Below are positions 5,980 through 13,405 of a stretch of 17,132 nt of DNA, one piece after another (the stretch's first letter is position 1; every line of letters starts with the position of its first letter). This DNA is from Betaproteobacteria bacterium (lineage in GTDB: Bacteria; Pseudomonadota; Gammaproteobacteria; Burkholderiales; SG8-41). The position numbers and the translations under genes were made by a program. The stretch covers positions 1 to 17,132 of the forward strand of contig JANXSE010000321.1 of NCBI GenBank assembly GCA_025356695.1. Reading direction: 5' to 3'. The notes beneath the pieces were generated by a model that was not told the origin of the DNA, searched no databases, and worked only from the letters and a program-made list of their open reading frames with translations.

Positions 5980-6969
5980 ATGAGTGCGATAAAACAAACT
6001 GCAATCGCGGGGCTGCTTGCATCGCTGGCGTTGTCTGCAGTGACAGCGGTGCATGCGCAGGCGTGGAAGCCGGAGCGTGCGGTTGAAATCATCATCGGCA
6101 CCTCGCCCGGCGGACCGCAGGACCAGATGGGGCGTTTGCTGCTCAAAGCACTGCAGGACGGGCGCGGCTTCGAAGTACCGGTCACCGTAGTCAACAAACC
6201 GGGTGGCGGCGGTGCGGTAGGGCTCGCTTATATCAATACGCGGCAGGGCGACGCGCGCACGCTTATGGTGGTGGCGCCGACTCTACTCAGCAATCAAATT
6301 ACCGGCCGCGCGCCCTTCGGTTATGCCGATTTCACGCCGGTTGCGGTGCTGGGTGTTGAATACGAAGCCGTGGTGGTGCGCACCGATTCGCCGCTGAAGA
6401 CGGGGCGCGATGTAATCGAGCGCCTGAAGAAGGACCCGGCTTCGCTCAGCATTTCGATCGGCACCGCCCCCGGCAATGCGGCGCATATGGCTTTTGCGCA
6501 CGCGATGAAGGTCGCCGGCGTCGATGTGAAAAAACTGAAAACGCTTTCCTTCAATTCGGCCGGCGACGGCACCATGGCGGTGATCGGCGGGCACATCGAT
6601 ATGGAATCTGCACCGGCGTCCAATGTGATGCCGATGCTGCAGGCTGGCAAGGTGCGGCTGCTGGCGATTTCAGCGCCGCAGCGCGGGCGCGGCGAACTGT
6701 CGAAAGTGCCGACGTGGAAAGAGCTTGGCGTTAACAGCGTGAACGAAGTGTGGCGTGGGCTGGCCGGACCGAAAGGCATGACATCGGCGCAGATCGCATT
6801 CTGGGACGATGTGCTCGGCAAAGCGACGAAAAACGAAGACTGGCGGCGCGAACTTGAGAGCAACCAGATCGAGAATGTTTATCGCAACAGCGTGGAGACC
6901 GCGAAATTCTGGAAAGCGGAATACGAAGAGATCAAGGGCATATTGACTGACATCGGTATGGCGAAATAG
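5980..6969 (+). CDS. TctC-family periplasmic solute-binding protein (2), divergent member
   Basis: This is a 329-residue protein starting two bases after the CoA-transferase stop. AAGGA sequences within the end of that gene can serve as ribosome site. The signal peptide ends at VHA (26). The N-terminus AVEIIIGTSPGGPQDQMGR differs from the IRLIVP-PGGG pattern of the other three copies. The later segments (FGYADFTPVAVLG, SLSISIGTAPGNAAHMAF, GGHIDMESAPASNVMPML) are closer to TctC proteins of true tripartite transporters than to Bordetella-type Bug proteins. It probably binds a carboxylate related to the substrate of the CoA-transferase. No transporter membrane subunit follows: the next gene is an MmgE/PrpD enzyme. 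Confidence 0.9.
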   Translation: MSAIKQTAIAGLLASLALSAVTAVHAQAWKPERAVEIIIGTSPGGPQDQMGRLLLKALQDGRGFEVPVTVVNKPGGGGAVGLAYINTRQGDARTLMVVAPTLLSNQITGRAPFGYADFTPVAVLGVEYEAVVVRTDSPLKTGRDVIERLKKDPASLSISIGTAPGNAAHMAFAHAMKVAGVDVKKLKTLSFNSAGDGTMAVIGGHIDMESAPASNVMPMLQAGKVRLLAISAPQRGRGELSKVPTWKELGVNSVNEVWRGLAGPKGMTSAQIAFWDDVLGKATKNEDWRRELESNQIENVYRNSVETAKFWKAEYEEIKGILTDIGMAK

Positions 6970-6980
6970 CTGTTGATTCT

Positions 6981-7070
6981 CTCCTTCCCCCCCTTGATGG
7001 GGAAGGTTGGGATGGGGGGTATGGGCGCCTCGATACCCCGCCTCAATTCTTCCCTTCAAGGGGAGGAGAC
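6981..7070. repeat. Dispersed C-rich palindromic repeat, two degenerate copies
   Basis: CCTTCCCC (6983-6990) and GGGGAAGG (6999-7006) pair perfectly around CCCTTGAT, and the G-rich tail continues to 7019. A second, shorter copy (CCCTTCAAGGG, 7052-7062) lies before the next gene. In one frame the first reads PHPNLPHQGGEG, a known spurious peptide from this repeat class. Related copies lie at 8496-8514 and 9541-9620. The 123-base gap holds no gene. Confidence 0.7.
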
Positions 7071-7092
7071 ATTTTGATTTAAGGATACTTAA

Positions 7093-8487
7093 TTGAGTGA
7101 ATCACATTCAGAAAATGGCGCAACCCGCGGCGTTGCCGAATTCGTCGCGAATCTCAAATACGAACAGATTCCAGATGAAGTAAAGCAACGCACCAAACGC
7201 CTGATACTGGATGCGTTCGGTTGCGGCTTGTTCGGTGCCGATCTGCAGTGGAGCAAAATCCTTCAGCAGCGCCTCGGCATACTGGATGCCACCCGTACCT
7301 GCGCGGTGTGGGGCACCAAAGACAAACTCTCGGCGCCGCATGCGGCACTGGTCAATGGCACCCAGGTGCAGGGCTTCGAACTCGACGACACGCATCTATT
7401 GGGCATACTGCATTGCGGTTCGGTGTTGCTGCCGCCGCTGGTGTCGATAGTAGAGGGGCGTCCCGGCATGAGCGGGCGTGAATTCCTGACTGCTGCGGTG
7501 GCCGGCTATGAAGTCGGCCCGCGCGTCGGTATCTGTATGGGCAACGAACATATCGCGCAGGGCTGGCATTCGGGCGCGACGGCCGGCGTGTTTGCGGCGG
7601 CGGCAAGTGCCGCACGCGGATTAAAACTGGATACGGATAAAACAGTGCACGCGCTGGGCATCGCCGGCACCCAGGCCAGCGGACTGATGGCGGCGCAGTT
7701 CGGGTCTATGGTGAAACGCATGCATTCGGGACGTGCTGCCCAGAGTGGGCTTTACGGCGCGCAGTTTGCAGATGCGGGCTTCACCGGCATCGTCAACGTG
7801 TTTGAAAGCGAATACGGCGGTTTCTGCACGACTTTCTCGCGTTCGACCGATCGTTTCAAACTCGCGGAGCTCACCGCCGGCTACGGCGAGGTATGGCAGG
7901 CGATGGGCGTGCGACTGAAATTTTATTCCTGCGTCGGCAGCAATCACACCACACTTGATCTGATCCGCGAGTTTCGCGCCGAACGGCCGTTCACTGCGGA
8001 TGAAGTGGTGAAAGTAGTGATCTACGGACCGCAGGCGACAGTGGAACATTCGGGCTGGAAATACGTGCCGCAGGGATTTACCGCGGCGCAAATGAACCTG
8101 TCGTATTGCGTGGCGACCGAAATTCTCGAGGGCGATTGTTTCGTCGATCAGTTCACTGAGGAAAAACTCACTGATCCGGTGCGCATGGCGCTGGCCGACA
8201 AGGTCGAGGTGATACACGACCCGGCGATCACCGCCAAAGGCCCGAAGTTTCGGCAGATGGTGCGCGTTGAAGTGCATCTGACGGATGGCAGGAAATTTGA
8301 ACGTACTCGCGAGGTCGGGCGTCATAAGACCAACTTCGGCAGCGACGAAGAAGTCGTGGGAAAATTCACCAAACTGGCGACGCGGGTGTTGCCGAAGGCG
8401 CAGGTCAATCAACTGTGCGATGCCGTGTTGAATATTGAAAAACTCGACGATGCTGCGAAACTGGCGAAGTTGCTGGCACGTAGTTAA
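7093..8487 (+). CDS. MmgE/PrpD family protein (1)
   Basis: This is a 464-residue protein with TTG start at 7093, supported by AAGGA 8 bases upstream; no ATG fits nearby. Family marks are VKQRTKRLILDAFGCGLFGA (30-49), LVNGTQVQGFELDDTHL (86-102), HSGATAGVFAAAASAARGL (159-177) and KRMHSGRAAQSGLYGAQFA (208-226). The family includes 2-methylcitrate dehydratase, cis-aconitate decarboxylase and iminodisuccinate epimerase, all acting on small di- or tricarboxylates in the cytoplasm. The usual H-P-x-x-T of the third block is H-S-G-A-T here, so I would not call it PrpD. Its neighbours are binding proteins and a CoA-transferase, which suggests a carboxylate isomerase, dehydratase or decarboxylase. Confidence 0.9.
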   Translation: MSESHSENGATRGVAEFVANLKYEQIPDEVKQRTKRLILDAFGCGLFGADLQWSKILQQRLGILDATRTCAVWGTKDKLSAPHAALVNGTQVQGFELDDTHLLGILHCGSVLLPPLVSIVEGRPGMSGREFLTAAVAGYEVGPRVGICMGNEHIAQGWHSGATAGVFAAAASAARGLKLDTDKTVHALGIAGTQASGLMAAQFGSMVKRMHSGRAAQSGLYGAQFADAGFTGIVNVFESEYGGFCTTFSRSTDRFKLAELTAGYGEVWQAMGVRLKFYSCVGSNHTTLDLIREFRAERPFTADEVVKVVIYGPQATVEHSGWKYVPQGFTAAQMNLSYCVATEILEGDCFVDQFTEEKLTDPVRMALADKVEVIHDPAITAKGPKFRQMVRVEVHLTDGRKFERTREVGRHKTNFGSDEEVVGKFTKLATRVLPKAQVNQLCDAVLNIEKLDDAAKLAKLLARS

Positions 8488-8495
8488 CTATTGCA

Positions 8496-8514
8496 CTCCT
8501 TTCCCCTCAAGGGG
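8496..8514. repeat. Short copy of the C-rich palindromic repeat
   Basis: CTCCTTTCCCCTCAAGGGG sits between the MmgE/PrpD stop (8487) and the next start. CCCC (8503-8506) pairs with GGGG (8511-8514) around TCAA. It appears to be a truncated relative of the repeats at 6981-7070 and 9541-9620. The stem is too short for a convincing terminator. Confidence 0.5.
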
Positions 8515-8539
8515 GGCGCATCAAATAAAGGAATTGGAA

Positions 8540-9511
8540 ATGAAGCGTCAGAATATTTTCGCGATGCTGCTTGTTGCCTTGTTGTCATTTGCAAACGCAC
8601 AAGCACAGACCTATCCGACCAAAGCGATCCGTCTGCTGGTGCCGCAGGGGCCGGGCGGCGGCAACGACACCATCGCGCGCATGATCGGGCAGAAATTGAC
8701 CGGCACGCTAAAACAGCAGATCGCAGTCGACAACCGGCCCGGCGCTGGTGGTTTGATTGCAGCCGATATTGCCGCGAAGGCGCCGGCTGACGGTTACACG
8801 CTGCTGCTTGGCAACGTCGCTACGCTGGCGATCATTCCCAATGCGCAGAAGAAAATTCCGTACGACCCGCTGAAGGATTTCGAGGCAATCACCTTGCTCG
8901 CCTCGGCGCCGCAGGTGGTGGCGGTGCACCCGTCGCTGCCGGTGAAATCGATGAAGGAGTTGATCGCGTTGGCCAAGGCGAAGCCAAGCCAGATCAATTA
9001 CGCATCGAACGGCATTGGCAGCTCGAACCATCTGGCGACTGAACTCTTCGTCATGCTATCTGGGATCAAGCTGACGCACGTGCCCTATAAGGGGTTGTCG
9101 CCGGCGTTGACTGACGTGTTGAGCGGGCAGGTGCCGCTGATTTTCTCGAGCACGGTGGCGATGATGCCGCATGTGAAGGCCGGCCGCTTGCGCGCCATCG
9201 GCATCACCAGCGCAAAACGCAATCCGACGGTGCCGGAGATACCGACGGTCGCCGAAGCGACCGGCCTCAAGGACTATGAAGCCGGCTCCTGGTACGGTCT
9301 GGTCGCGCCGGCCGGCACGCCGCGCACCATCATCGATCTGCTGAACAGGGAGGCCGTTGTCGCGATGAAGGCGCCGGACATCATTGAACGGCTGACGTTC
9401 GAAGGCGTGATAGCGGTCGGCAATACGCCGGAGGAATTTGCCGCCTATATCAAAAAAGAACATGCGCGCATCGGCAAGGTGATACGCGCGTCTGATGTAA
9501 AGTTTGATTAG
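8540..9511 (+). CDS. Bug/TctC-family periplasmic solute-binding protein (3)
   Basis: This is a 323-residue protein. The ATG at 8540 follows AAAGGA with 8-base spacing; an in-frame ATG at 8435 lies inside the MmgE/PrpD gene and would spoil the signal sequence. The signal peptide MKRQNIFAMLLVALLSFANA is followed by QAQTYPTKAIRLLVPQGPGG, the typical mature Bug start. Other blocks are DNRPGAGGLIAADIAAKAPA, VAVHPSLPVKSM, LATELFVMLSGIKLTHVPYK and NTPEEFAAYIKKE. It is most like copy 4 on the opposite strand and copy 1. It ends the plus-strand catabolic series and faces the minus-strand unit across a repeat-filled gap. Ligand unknown. Confidence 0.92.
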   Translation: MKRQNIFAMLLVALLSFANAQAQTYPTKAIRLLVPQGPGGGNDTIARMIGQKLTGTLKQQIAVDNRPGAGGLIAADIAAKAPADGYTLLLGNVATLAIIPNAQKKIPYDPLKDFEAITLLASAPQVVAVHPSLPVKSMKELIALAKAKPSQINYASNGIGSSNHLATELFVMLSGIKLTHVPYKGLSPALTDVLSGQVPLIFSSTVAMMPHVKAGRLRAIGITSAKRNPTVPEIPTVAEATGLKDYEAGSWYGLVAPAGTPRTIIDLLNREAVVAMKAPDIIERLTFEGVIAVGNTPEEFAAYIKKEHARIGKVIRASDVKFD

Positions 9512-9540
9512 CTCTGATTCCAAGAGCGCCTTGTATGTCT

Positions 9541-9620
9541 CCCTCGCCCCGCGAAAGCGGGGAGAGGGCAGGGGTGAGGGGCATCAGCGAGCGTTTTACC
9601 CCTCACCCCAACCCTCTCCC
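9541..9620. terminator. Inverted repeats between convergent genes, probable bidirectional terminator
   Basis: Two structures overlap. CCCCGC (9547-9552), a GAAA tetraloop and GCGGGG (9557-9562) form a perfect stem that extends outward past one mismatch to 9541-9568. In addition, 9560-9581 pairs with 9599-9620 along 22 bases with only a few mismatches. The region lies between the ends of two convergent TctC genes. No clear T-run follows either stem, so termination is inferred from position. The sequence belongs to the C-rich repeat class seen at 6981 and 8496. Confidence 0.55.
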
Positions 9621-9637
9621 GTCAAGGGTGAGAAGTG

Positions 9638-9655
9638 TAGTCGCGTCCGCGACTA
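9638..9655 (-). terminator. Small hairpin overlapping the stop of TctC gene 4
   Basis: TAGTCGCG and CGCGACTA form a perfect 8-bp stem around TC. On the minus strand the stop codon TAG of the TctC gene (9655-9653) is its first three bases. The two-base loop is tight, so the inner pairs would open. It may stabilise the transcript end or simply be chance. Confidence 0.3.
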
Positions 9656-10621
9656 ATCTGCACGTATGTTTGCGTCCTTGATGACTTTCGCCCACTTCAC
9701 CTGCTCGGTTTTGATGTAAGCCACAAACTGCGCTGGCGTATTGCCGGCCGCTTCAAAGCCTTCGGCGGCGAAGCGTTCGCGCGTGGCGGGCAGTTGCAGT
9801 ACTTTCAAAATCTCGTTGTTGAGGCGGGTGACCAGTGCCTGCGGCGCGCGCGCCGGCAGCAGTATGCCGAACCACGGATTGACTTCATAACCGGGCACGC
9901 CGGATTCGGCGATGCTGGCCACATCGGGCAGCGCAGCAGTGCGCTTCGCGCTGGTGACGCCGATGGCGCGCAGGCGGTTGCTCTTGATATGCGCCATCAC
10001 TGATGGGATACCGGTGAAAGTCAGCTGCACCTGCCCGCCGATCGTATCAGTGATTGCCGGCGTGCTGCCTTTATACGGCACGTGGGTGATGCGCACATCG
10101 GCCATGGTCTTGAATAACTCGGCGGCGAGATGCGGCGCGCTGCCGCTGCCGCCGGAACCGTAGTTGATTTCATTCGGTCTGGTTTTGGCCAGTGCAATCA
10201 GTTCGCGGATGTTGGCGGCCTTGAGCGACGGATGCACGACGACGACATAGGGGATGGTTACCAATAGCGTGACCGGTGTGAAATCCTTGTTCGGGTCGTA
10301 AGGTAGATTTTTCTGCAGACTCGGGCTCAGCGCAAGTGTGCCGATGCCGCCCATCAACAGCGTGTAACCATCGGGTGCAGCGCGTGCGCCGGTCTCGGTA
10401 CCGACAATGCCGCCGGCGCCGGTGCGATTGTCGACGACCACACCCTGGCCGAGATTATCCGCCAGGCGCTGCGCCACCATGCGACCGGCAATGTCGATGC
10501 TGCCGCCGATCGGGTAGGGCATGATCAGACGAATCGCCTTGTTCGGATAATCCTGTGCCGCAGCGTTAAACGCCAACCCGATTGCTGTAGTGAGCAGGGC
10601 AAGATTGCGCACGGACGTCAT
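9653..10621 (-). CDS. Bug/TctC-family periplasmic solute-binding protein (4)
   Basis: This is a 322-residue protein. I start it at ATG 10621, which overlaps the preceding stop as ATGA; the upstream extension to 10696 lies within the oxidoreductase gene. The signal peptide MTSVRNLALL...FNAAA is cut before QDYPNKAIRLIMPYPIGG. The body has DNRTGAGGIVGTETGARAAP, PDGYTLLMGG, YVVVVHPSLKAANIRELIAL, HLAAELFKTMADVRITHVPY and NTPAQFVAYIKTE. It is the last gene of a three-gene minus-strand unit and is probably translated by coupling, since no separate ribosome site is obvious. The similarity to copy 3, its convergent neighbour, suggests an old duplication or parallel recruitment. Confidence 0.92.
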   Translation of the reverse strand: MTSVRNLALLTTAIGLAFNAAAQDYPNKAIRLIMPYPIGGSIDIAGRMVAQRLADNLGQGVVVDNRTGAGGIVGTETGARAAPDGYTLLMGGIGTLALSPSLQKNLPYDPNKDFTPVTLLVTIPYVVVVHPSLKAANIRELIALAKTRPNEINYGSGGSGSAPHLAAELFKTMADVRITHVPYKGSTPAITDTIGGQVQLTFTGIPSVMAHIKSNRLRAIGVTSAKRTAALPDVASIAESGVPGYEVNPWFGILLPARAPQALVTRLNNEILKVLQLPATRERFAAEGFEAAGNTPAQFVAYIKTEQVKWAKVIKDANIRAD

Positions 10622-11835
10622 TTGCCGATTCCGCTGTAATCGACTTTGATCCAGCGTTCTTCGGCCATGGATTTTTCGGTGGCATCCCATATGCAATGGA
10701 TTTTCAGTTCGTCGCGGAAACTCGGCGCGCCGTCGCGGCCTTCACCGATCGCTTTGTGAAATGCCGTCCAGGTCTGTGCGACGAGAAAGGTCGCGCGGCC
10801 GCGGTCTATGTCTTTGACGGAGATGTGTTTGTCGTCGAGCGGAATTTCGGTAAAACGTCGCTCCAGGCGTTCGGGCGCGATCGGGTCTTTCATCATCTGC
10901 GCGAGATCGGCGTGTGCGCCGAACAGCCGCAGTTCGCCACGCGGCGGATCGCCCTGGCCGGTCTTTTTGTCCCAGTTCGACAGCTCGACCGTATCGAGCA
11001 TCAACATGCCGTCGCTGCCGTAGAGTTCGAAGCGGCTGCCGGTGCCGAACCAGGCAGTGAACGACACCTGCATGGTGCCGATCACGCCGTCCGCAGTGCG
11101 CAGCAGATAATTCATGTTCTCGACCTGATTGCTGCGGATCGGTTCGCCGCCGTCGAGGTTGGCGCGTTCCGGCACCAGCACGGCAAGTTCGGCGCAGATT
11201 TTGTCGATGTCGCGGCCGAGTATCGAGGTCACGCGCTCGAGGCTGTGGCCGCTGCGATAACCCGGATGGCCGCCCATTGCCGCCTCGAACAGCCACTGGC
11301 GGTGCGACGGCCGCGGCGCGATGTAATTGCTGACGAAATAGGTGATGTTGAAAGTCAGCGGTTTGCCGATGTAGCCGGTGCGCACCATCTCCGCCATTTG
11401 CAGCGCCGCCGGTTCGTAATGGTATTCATGGCCGACGGCGGTGCGCACATTCTTTGCGCGCGCCAATTCGTACATCTCGCGCGCCTGCTGCGTGTTGATG
11501 CCGAGCGGATGTTCGCAATACACATGTTTGCCGGCATGGAGTGCTGCCATGACGACTTCGTGATGCACCGAAGGCCGCACGCTGACACAGACAATGTCGA
11601 TTTCGGGACATTCAGCGAGCATGCGCCCGACGTTGTCGAAGGCATGCGGCACGCCGAATTTTTTCGCCGCGGCATTCGCCGTTTCCATGCGCGTCGTGCA
11701 GACGGCGACGAGTTCGAACAATTCGGGTAAAGCCTGCAATGCCGGCAGGTGGGCGCGCACCGCCCAGCGCTCGCGGCCGTCGGGACTGTTGCTGATGCCG
11801 GCGCCGACTACCGCGACCTTATAGCGCCTGCTCAT
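10618..11835 (-). CDS. Gfo/Idh/MocA family oxidoreductase
   Basis: This is a 405-residue protein, overlapping its neighbours by four bases on each side. The Rossmann fold starts at YKVAVVGAGIS (residues 5-15). ELVAVCTTRMETANAAAKKF (41-60) follows the usual second strand, and IDIVCVSVRPSVHHEVVMAA (79-98) the third to fourth. The family hallmark E-K-P is E-H-P here (Glu108-His109-Pro110, in HVYCEHPLG). The C-terminal sheet domain includes MQVSFTAWFGTGSRFELYGS. Members are NAD(P)-dependent dehydrogenases of sugars, inositols and related hydroxy compounds. The lysine of EKP is normally catalytic or contacts the cofactor, so its loss leaves the activity open. Context suggests redox work on the substrate imported by the coupled binding protein. 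Confidence 0.9.
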   Translation of the reverse strand: MSRRYKVAVVGAGISNSPDGRERWAVRAHLPALQALPELFELVAVCTTRMETANAAAKKFGVPHAFDNVGRMLAECPEIDIVCVSVRPSVHHEVVMAALHAGKHVYCEHPLGINTQQAREMYELARAKNVRTAVGHEYHYEPAALQMAEMVRTGYIGKPLTFNITYFVSNYIAPRPSHRQWLFEAAMGGHPGYRSGHSLERVTSILGRDIDKICAELAVLVPERANLDGGEPIRSNQVENMNYLLRTADGVIGTMQVSFTAWFGTGSRFELYGSDGMLMLDTVELSNWDKKTGQGDPPRGELRLFGAHADLAQMMKDPIAPERLERRFTEIPLDDKHISVKDIDRGRATFLVAQTWTAFHKAIGEGRDGAPSFRDELKIHCIWDATEKSMAEERWIKVDYSGIGK

Positions 11836-13199
11836 GGCTTGCGCGCGTCGCAGCGCAGAATATCCATCACGGCGTGGATATCAGGAAGTGTTTCCAGTTT
11901 TTCCACGGCTTCGAGCACGCGATTGATCGCATTGTCATCGAGCACGCGCCGTGCGCAGGAATAGAATTTCTTCAACCGCTGTTCGCGCGTCAATGGCAGA
12001 CCGACCCAGCCCGAAAGCCTGTCGATGCGTTTGGACATTTTGTGCCCGTCGGCGAGTTCTGCGCCGACAATGACATGCATATGATCGAAGTCGGCGGGTA
12101 TGCTGTCGTCGAAGCGCAATTCCATCTTCGGCAGCAGCGCCACCACGTCGGCGGCGAAACGCCGCTCGTTGGTGAACGAGTCGACGCTGATTTCGCCGTC
12201 GAGCAAAGCTAGCGCGGTGGTGTACTGCACGCTGAATTTGCCGTCGAGCCCGGTTTCCGGTTGCGGTCGGTCTACATATTCGAAGCGCGGGAAGGTGATC
12301 ACCACGTGCTTGATGTCCGTCGGATTAAATTTGTTTTCTTCCTTAAGTGCCAGTGCGGCGTCAATCGGCCGGTGCGTGAAGTAGTTGCTCGGATGTTTCT
12401 TGAAACCGACGCCGGGTTTGACCATGCGGAAGGGCGCGCCGAAATCTTTCACCAGCAATTCCGGTTCGGCATCGCCGTGCAGGAAGGTATCGAAAAAACC
12501 TTTCGGTCCGAATACATCGGCACTGGCAGTCCAGCCCATCTTTGCCAGCACACCGCATTCGAGGCCCATGCGCGCGGCGTGCCCCGAGTGTGACGACTTG
12601 GTCATCGAGCCGGTGTTGATCGACAGGCTGCCGGCGCGCGATCCGGCGAGTCCGAACGCCATTAACGCCTGCTGTTTATCGAGACCGAGCATTTTGGTCG
12701 CGGCGGCGGCGGCACCGAAGGTGCCGGTGGTGCCGGGCTTGTGAAAACCGGTGCCGGTCTTGAGACCGGTCGCGGCGAGTCGCACGCGGCCCTGTACTTC
12801 AAACGCGGCAACCAGCGCTTCGATCATTTTGCGGCCTGACAGTTTGTGATGCTCGGCAATCGCCATCACCACCGGCAGGGTCGGCGAGGTCGGATGATTG
12901 AGCGGATACCAGGTATTGTCGAAATCGAGGGCATGCGCCATCGTGCCGTTGGCATAGGCGGCATTGCTCATCGATGTTTTGAAGCCGCCGGTAATCACGC
13001 TGGCCTGCGGATTGCCGCCCATTTCACGCACATAGGCGGTCGATATGCGGCCGACACCCAGCGGTTCGGTCGAGCCGGCGAGTATTACCGCGATGCCGTC
13101 GAGCGTGACCTGGCGCGCCATGTCGATGGCTTCAGGCGGCAGGGTGTCGTAGTCGACGGCGAGCACGTGGTCGATGAATTGTTCGGTGATGGTAGTCAT
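11832..13199 (-). CDS. MmgE/PrpD family protein (2)
   Basis: This is a 455-residue protein, first gene of the minus-strand unit. I start it at ATG 13199; the frame runs on to 13322 only through the intergenic repeat. Family blocks are clear: MAHALDFDNTWYPLNHPTSP (87-106), HKPGTTGTFGAAAAATKMLG (153-172) with the classical H-x-x-G-T-x-G, and KSSHSGHAARMG (201-212). It keeps these motifs better than the other copy and has the length of a full family member. The reaction is probably dehydration, isomerisation or decarboxylation of a small carboxylate. The substrate is unknown. Its stop overlaps the start of the oxidoreductase gene as ATGA. Confidence 0.92.
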   Translation of the reverse strand: MTTITEQFIDHVLAVDYDTLPPEAIDMARQVTLDGIAVILAGSTEPLGVGRISTAYVREMGGNPQASVITGGFKTSMSNAAYANGTMAHALDFDNTWYPLNHPTSPTLPVVMAIAEHHKLSGRKMIEALVAAFEVQGRVRLAATGLKTGTGFHKPGTTGTFGAAAAATKMLGLDKQQALMAFGLAGSRAGSLSINTGSMTKSSHSGHAARMGLECGVLAKMGWTASADVFGPKGFFDTFLHGDAEPELLVKDFGAPFRMVKPGVGFKKHPSNYFTHRPIDAALALKEENKFNPTDIKHVVITFPRFEYVDRPQPETGLDGKFSVQYTTALALLDGEISVDSFTNERRFAADVVALLPKMELRFDDSIPADFDHMHVIVGAELADGHKMSKRIDRLSGWVGLPLTREQRLKKFYSCARRVLDDNAINRVLEAVEKLETLPDIHAVMDILRCDARKP

Positions 13200-13246
13200 G
13201 GCGGGTTCTGAAAGTTCGTCTGTCGCGGTTGCGTCAGCACGGCGGC

Positions 13247-13266
13247 ATTTTACGCGGAATCCGCGT
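13247..13266 (-). promoter_or_regulatory. Candidate -10 box and palindromic operator for the minus-strand unit
   Basis: On the minus strand, TAAAAT (13252-13247) could be a -10 box giving a leader of about 40 bases before the ATG at 13199. Directly upstream, ACGCGGA (13252-13258), a central A and TCCGCGT (13260-13266) form a perfect 15-bp palindrome of a size bound by dimeric repressors. No good -35 was seen. No regulator gene is in the window. Confidence 0.35.
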
Positions 13267-13289
13267 TTGCGAACGCCAAGCGAAGCGGG

Positions 13290-13345
13290 GTAGCGCAGGC
13301 GACTCGCCTGCACCGGCTTCAATGCAGGCGAGTCGCCTGCGCTAC
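13290..13345. repeat. Perfect 23-bp inverted repeat with nested palindrome
   Basis: Bases 13290-13312 and 13323-13345 are exact reverse complements, separated by ten bases (CCGGCTTCAA). Each arm itself contains GCAGGCGACTCGCCTGC, an odd-centred palindrome, so the DNA can form one long stem or two short ones. It looks like a REP-type dispersed element of GC-rich Proteobacteria. It separates the promoters of two diverging operons. Confidence 0.85.
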
Positions 13346-13390
13346 GAGTGCATTGGCGCGGAGCGGGCGCATCTTTTAGCCGGCATGCGC

Positions 13391-13399
13391 TGTTACAAT
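13391..13399 (+). promoter_or_regulatory. Candidate extended -10 promoter of mod
   Basis: TG-T-TACAAT is a good extended -10 (TGnTATAAT) with one mismatch. No convincing -35 lies 16-18 bases upstream, which extended -10 promoters tolerate. Transcription would start at or within a base or two of the ATG at 13406, giving a leaderless message. This fits the absence of any ribosome site before that ATG. Confidence 0.45.
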
Positions 13400-13405
13400 T
13401 CCGTC

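Noticed and set aside
4793..6969. An itaconate degradation pathway from the CoA-transferase and MmgE/PrpD genes
   Set aside because: The enzymes expected with it (itaconyl-CoA hydratase and citramalyl-CoA lyase) are absent from the window, so the pathway name would be a guess.
7621..8412. 263-codon open frame on the minus strand
   Set aside because: It is antisense to the first MmgE/PrpD gene; no motif or ribosome site supports it.
10696..11730. 344-codon open frame on the plus strand
   Set aside because: It is antisense to the Gfo/Idh/MocA gene, shows no recognisable domain and has the Arg/His/Ala-rich composition of a shadow frame.
13229..13405. 59-residue N-terminal extension of Mod
   Set aside because: It translates the perfect inverted repeat and the intergenic palindrome. 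Beta-class Mod homology begins after ATG 13406.
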